Shown here in pieces: positions 4,931-7,296 of a stretch of 7,296 nt of DNA. Source of the DNA: JACKJA01 sp050297015 (lineage in GTDB: Bacteria > Pseudomonadota > Alphaproteobacteria > Micavibrionales > Micavibrionaceae); the NCBI GenBank assembly GCA_050297015.1, contig JBNKRZ010000003.1:1-7296 (forward strand), read 5' to 3'. How positions within the stretch are numbered: position 1 is the stretch's first letter; each line of letters starts with the position of its first letter. The notes below the pieces were generated by a model. That model ran no database searches. It was given only the letters and a program-made list of their open reading frames with translations, and was not told where the DNA came from. Made by a program: the position numbers and the translations under genes.

Positions 4931-5818
4931 ATGACAGACGAACCCCTCCCGCTACAGGAAATTGAAACGCTTATCGCACAAATCCAGCCCTTGCCCCGGC
5001 GCGGCAAGGGAGAAGACATCCCCCCTACTTTGGCGTGGCTAAAACGCGCGCAACAAAAATGCCGCGCGACAATCAATCACCCGCGCATTGCTCTGTTTTG
5101 CGCGCATCACGGTTTTGCCTTTGACGACGCCGCACAGCGCCAAAACGCCGCCAGTCTGATTGAGGCCATACAAGAAGGTCAAGGCCGCGCCCACGATCTA
5201 TGCCAATTTGCGAATGCGGACTTACGGATCTATGAAATGGACCTTTCCACGCCAACCCGTAACGCTTTTGAAGAAAGCGCCATGAGCGAAGAGCAAATGG
5301 TAACGGCCATGGCCTATGGCATGATGGCCGCGGAAAAAGGCCCGGACCTGCTCGCCCCCGGCGCATTCGGGGCCGGAACGAACGAATCCGCCCGCGCTTT
5401 ACTTTCCCTGATTTGCGGTGCGGAAAACAATGAGCTCTCCACAGCGATAAGAGAGCGGACAAACAACACCGCCTTAAACGGACTTGCTGCTCTCTGTGAA
5501 ACGGGTGGATTCGAAACCGCTGCACTGGCGGGCATGATCTTAGCCGCCCGGCTAGCCGCCACACCTGTGCTTCTCGACAGCTTGGCCGGACTGGCGGCAT
5601 TGGCTGTCTTAACCGCCCATGAACCCGCCTTGGCCGATCATTGCCTCTTTGCCGGACAAGCGCCGGAAACCGTCCTTTCATGGTTTTTGGATAATACGAG
5701 CCTTGAAATTATCCCCCCTGTAGGCGGGGGAGCAGACCCCAGTATTGAAGCGGCCCTGCAAATCCCTCAGATCAAAGCCCTGACATTGCTACAGGTCAAT
5801 AAACGCCATGCCGCCTGA
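4931..5818 (+). CDS. CobT-family protein, probable pseudoenzyme
   Basis: The sequence resembles nicotinate-nucleotide:dimethylbenzimidazole phosphoribosyltransferase (CobT), which makes alpha-ribazole phosphate for the lower ligand of cobalamin. At 295 residues it is shorter than the usual 335-360. Family-like segments appear in order: PRIALFCAHHGF (51-62), matching the usual FAADHGV strand; LRIYEMDLS (98-106), matching the vvDvG strand; GAFGAGTNESA (144-154), in place of the GExGIGNTT loop; and the best match, TGGFETAALAG with TPVLLDS (191-217). The catalytic residues look lost. The loop glutamate (Glu174 in Salmonella CobT, as recalled) is Ala145, and the LGEGSGA motif carrying the general base (Glu317) is VGGGADP (264-270). 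The usual N-terminal KPxGSLG motif is not recognisable. The ATG at 4931 follows GAGAAG closely. Its stop overlaps the next gene's start by 11 bases (ATGCCGCCTGA), implying translational coupling to the RegB-like kinase. The family assignment is fairly good; a sensory or regulatory role is inference. Confidence 0.75.
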   Translation: MTDEPLPLQEIETLIAQIQPLPRRGKGEDIPPTLAWLKRAQQKCRATINHPRIALFCAHHGFAFDDAAQRQNAASLIEAIQEGQGRAHDLCQFANADLRIYEMDLSTPTRNAFEESAMSEEQMVTAMAYGMMAAEKGPDLLAPGAFGAGTNESARALLSLICGAENNELSTAIRERTNNTALNGLAALCETGGFETAALAGMILAARLAATPVLLDSLAGLAALAVLTAHEPALADHCLFAGQAPETVLSWFLDNTSLEIIPPVGGGADPSIEAALQIPQIKALTLLQVNKRHAA

Positions 5819-7106
5819 GCTTTCCGCACGAGAGATTACCAACCCGCACATCAGCAACCATACCCTGATCGTTGCACGCTGGCTGGCGATTATAGGTCAA
5901 AGCGCTGCGGCAGTGATCGCGCATTTTGTTTTCGGGATACATTTGCTCCTGCCCGCTTTCGCGACTTACATATTCCTCTCGATCTCGGTCAATATCTTCG
6001 CCATAAAATATCATGGACGCGTAGCCTTAACGACACGGCAAGCCTTTTTCTATATCCTTCACGACACAATACAATTGGCCGCGCTCCTCTATTTAAGCGG
6101 CGGACTGGATAATCCCTTTGCGATTATGCTGGTCGCCCCGCTTTTAATCGCTGCGAGTCTTCTTCCCCTACGGCATATAATTGTGCTGGTTACTCTGAAC
6201 GTTTTTTTGCTGTTGTTTTTGCAACGCTGGCACATCCCTCTGGCGTGGCCCGTCGATCACTTTGAAATGCACCATATCAAAGAGATCGCATTTTTCTGTG
6301 CGCTCTTTATCTCCAGCATGTTCATGAGTTTTTACATCTGGCGCTCGACCCAAGACTCCCGTGAAATGGCGGCGGCCCTTCACATCACAAAAATGGCTCT
6401 CGCCCGCCAGCAAAAGCTCGGCGCTTTGGGTGCGCAAGCTACGGCCGCCGTCCATGAGCTTGGCAGCCCCTTGGCAACCATAGCCGTCATTGCCGGAGAC
6501 ATGCGCAAAGAAAAAGGCTTTAAAAAGAGCGTGCAAGAAGACATAGCGCTACTCAACAGTCAAATCGCCCGCTGTCAGGATATTCTCTATGAGATGAGTC
6601 ATTCGCAAGACGAGCGCATAAATGACAAGACGATGGTTCCTATTCCGCCAAAGGCTTTAATAGATGTCATTATCGCACCACACAGGGAAAATCACCCAAA
6701 TACAAAAATCTATATCCGGGAGCGCGGCGAGCAAAATATCCCGCCGCCCTTACTCTATAAAACACCGGAGCTATCCTACGGCTTGGGAAATCTTCTCCAG
6801 AACGCTCTGCAATTCGCCCGTCATTACATTGAAATCGATCTTTTCTGGGATGAAAATGATTTCTCCATACTGATCCATGATGATGGGAACGGTTTCCCCT
6901 CAGGCATACTTTCCAAGATCGGAGAGCCTTATATCTCCACCCGCAGCAATGACCGCTCTCATATGGGGCTGGGCATTTTTATTGCCAAATCATTTCTTGA
7001 AAGCAGCGGCGCACGCCTAAGCTTCAAAAATGCCTCTTATGGCGGCGCAGAGGTAAAAATACGCTGGCCGCGAAAAACCATTGAAGCGAGCCAAAGAACA
7101 CTGTAG
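5808..7106 (+). CDS. regB: RegB/PrrB/ActS-type redox-sensing membrane histidine kinase
   Basis: This is an inner-membrane sensor kinase of the global redox system that controls respiration, carbon and nitrogen fixation, and in phototrophs photosynthesis genes. It has 432 residues. About six hydrophobic segments lie at roughly 20-42, 46-66, 82-97, 105-121, 123-138 and 159-178. The quinone-site signature GGLDNPF (98-104) lies between membrane segments. The H-box AVHELGSPLATI has phosphoacceptor His216. Cys256 (QIARCQDIL) lies exactly 40 residues after it, the same spacing as His225 to the redox-active Cys265 of Rhodobacter capsulatus RegB. The ATPase domain shows NLLQNALQFA (328-337), HDDGNGF (357-363) and MGLGIFIAK (386-394). 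The start overlaps the stop of the CobT-like gene by 11 bases, with no strong ribosome binding site, so translation is probably coupled. The cognate regulator starts 12 bases downstream. The kinase subfamily assignment is strong. Confidence 0.93.
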   Translation: MPPELSAREITNPHISNHTLIVARWLAIIGQSAAAVIAHFVFGIHLLLPAFATYIFLSISVNIFAIKYHGRVALTTRQAFFYILHDTIQLAALLYLSGGLDNPFAIMLVAPLLIAASLLPLRHIIVLVTLNVFLLLFLQRWHIPLAWPVDHFEMHHIKEIAFFCALFISSMFMSFYIWRSTQDSREMAAALHITKMALARQQKLGALGAQATAAVHELGSPLATIAVIAGDMRKEKGFKKSVQEDIALLNSQIARCQDILYEMSHSQDERINDKTMVPIPPKALIDVIIAPHRENHPNTKIYIRERGEQNIPPPLLYKTPELSYGLGNLLQNALQFARHYIEIDLFWDENDFSILIHDDGNGFPSGILSKIGEPYISTRSNDRSHMGLGIFIAKSFLESSGARLSFKNASYGGAEVKIRWPRKTIEASQRTL

Positions 7107-7118
7107 AAGACATCTATT

Positions 7119-7296
7119 ATGGATACCATAAAAGGAACATTACTGATTATCGATGACGACCGCATTCTGGCCGACCGTCTAGCACGCGCAATGGAAAATC
7201 GCGCTTTTTCCGTCAGCACAGCCTATAGCGCCGCCGAAGGGATTGAAACCGCCGCCGCGAACAAACCGGACTATGCGCTGATTGATTTGCGCCTTG
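7119..7296 (+). CDS. regA: RegA/PrrA/ActR-type response regulator, N-terminal part only
   Basis: The first 59 residues of a receiver domain are present and the gene runs off the right edge. The acidic pocket is IIDDD (Asp12-Asp14), and the phosphoacceptor is Asp56 in ALIDLRL. The DLRL form and the segment LARAMENRAFSVSTAYSAAEG closely follow RegA/PrrA/ActR, where RARAMEKRGF-like and VDLRL sequences are usual. In that family a short linker and a Fis-type helix-turn-helix DNA-binding domain follow; they would lie outside the window. The ATG at 7119 has AGAAG about nine bases upstream and lies 12 bases after the stop of the RegB-like kinase, so the two should be co-transcribed and form a cognate pair. 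Confidence 0.9.
   Translation, partial: MDTIKGTLLIIDDDRILADRLARAMENRAFSVSTAYSAAEGIETAAANKPDYALIDLRL

Noticed and set aside
5073..5681. 202-codon minus-strand frame opposite the CobT-like gene
   Set aside because: Its translation is rich in Arg and Pro in a way typical of antisense frames, and the plus-strand frame has recognisable CobT segments and continues into the overlapping kinase.
5713..5730. C-run/G-run hairpin (CCCCC, seven-base loop, GGGGG) inside the CobT-like gene
   Set aside because: It lies within coding sequence at the degenerate VGGG motif, has no T-run and no neighbouring copy; a small stem in a Pro/Gly-coding stretch is expected by chance.

Overview
The window looks like chromosomal DNA of an alphaproteobacterium of moderate GC content. 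Three things point there: the long form of ribosomal protein L28, a RegB/RegA-type redox two-component pair, and a cytoplasmic PAS histidine kinase whose dimerisation region resembles the PleC/DivJ/PdhS group. The exact lineage cannot be read from the sequence. There are no rRNA or tRNA genes, insertion sequences, CRISPR arrays or phage genes, and no intergenic gap is longer than about 150 bases.

Left block (1-4782), all on the minus strand. In transcription order it holds rpmB (L28), a divergent tRNA-guanine transglycosylase (tgt) 21 bases later, a degenerate GGDEF protein with a CZB-like N-terminus, upp (uracil phosphoribosyltransferase), and a PAS-PAS-HisKA-HATPase kinase cut by the left edge. 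rpmB and tgt are probably co-transcribed. The three later genes are separated by AT-rich gaps of about 96-120 bases and may have their own promoters.

The divergent control region (4783-4930) carries a good sigma-70-like promoter for rpmB. Its -35 box lies inside a perfect 9-bp inverted repeat.

Right block (4931-7296), all on the plus strand. A CobT-family protein that appears to have lost its catalytic glutamates overlaps by 11 bases the start of a RegB/PrrB/ActS-type redox sensor kinase. Twelve bases further on begins the RegA/PrrA/ActR-type response regulator, cut by the right edge. The kinase keeps both the quinone-site motif and the redox cysteine of RegB. The block therefore reads as a redox-signalling operon headed by a probable CobT pseudoenzyme.

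Three points deserve most attention. The TGT lacks the three zinc cysteines and has a base pocket like that of chlamydial or eukaryotic queuine-using enzymes. The CobT-like pseudoenzyme is translationally coupled to the RegB kinase. The CZB-GGDEF protein has lost both its zinc ligands and its GGDEF active site. Comparisons with reference proteins were made from memory and not by alignment software.
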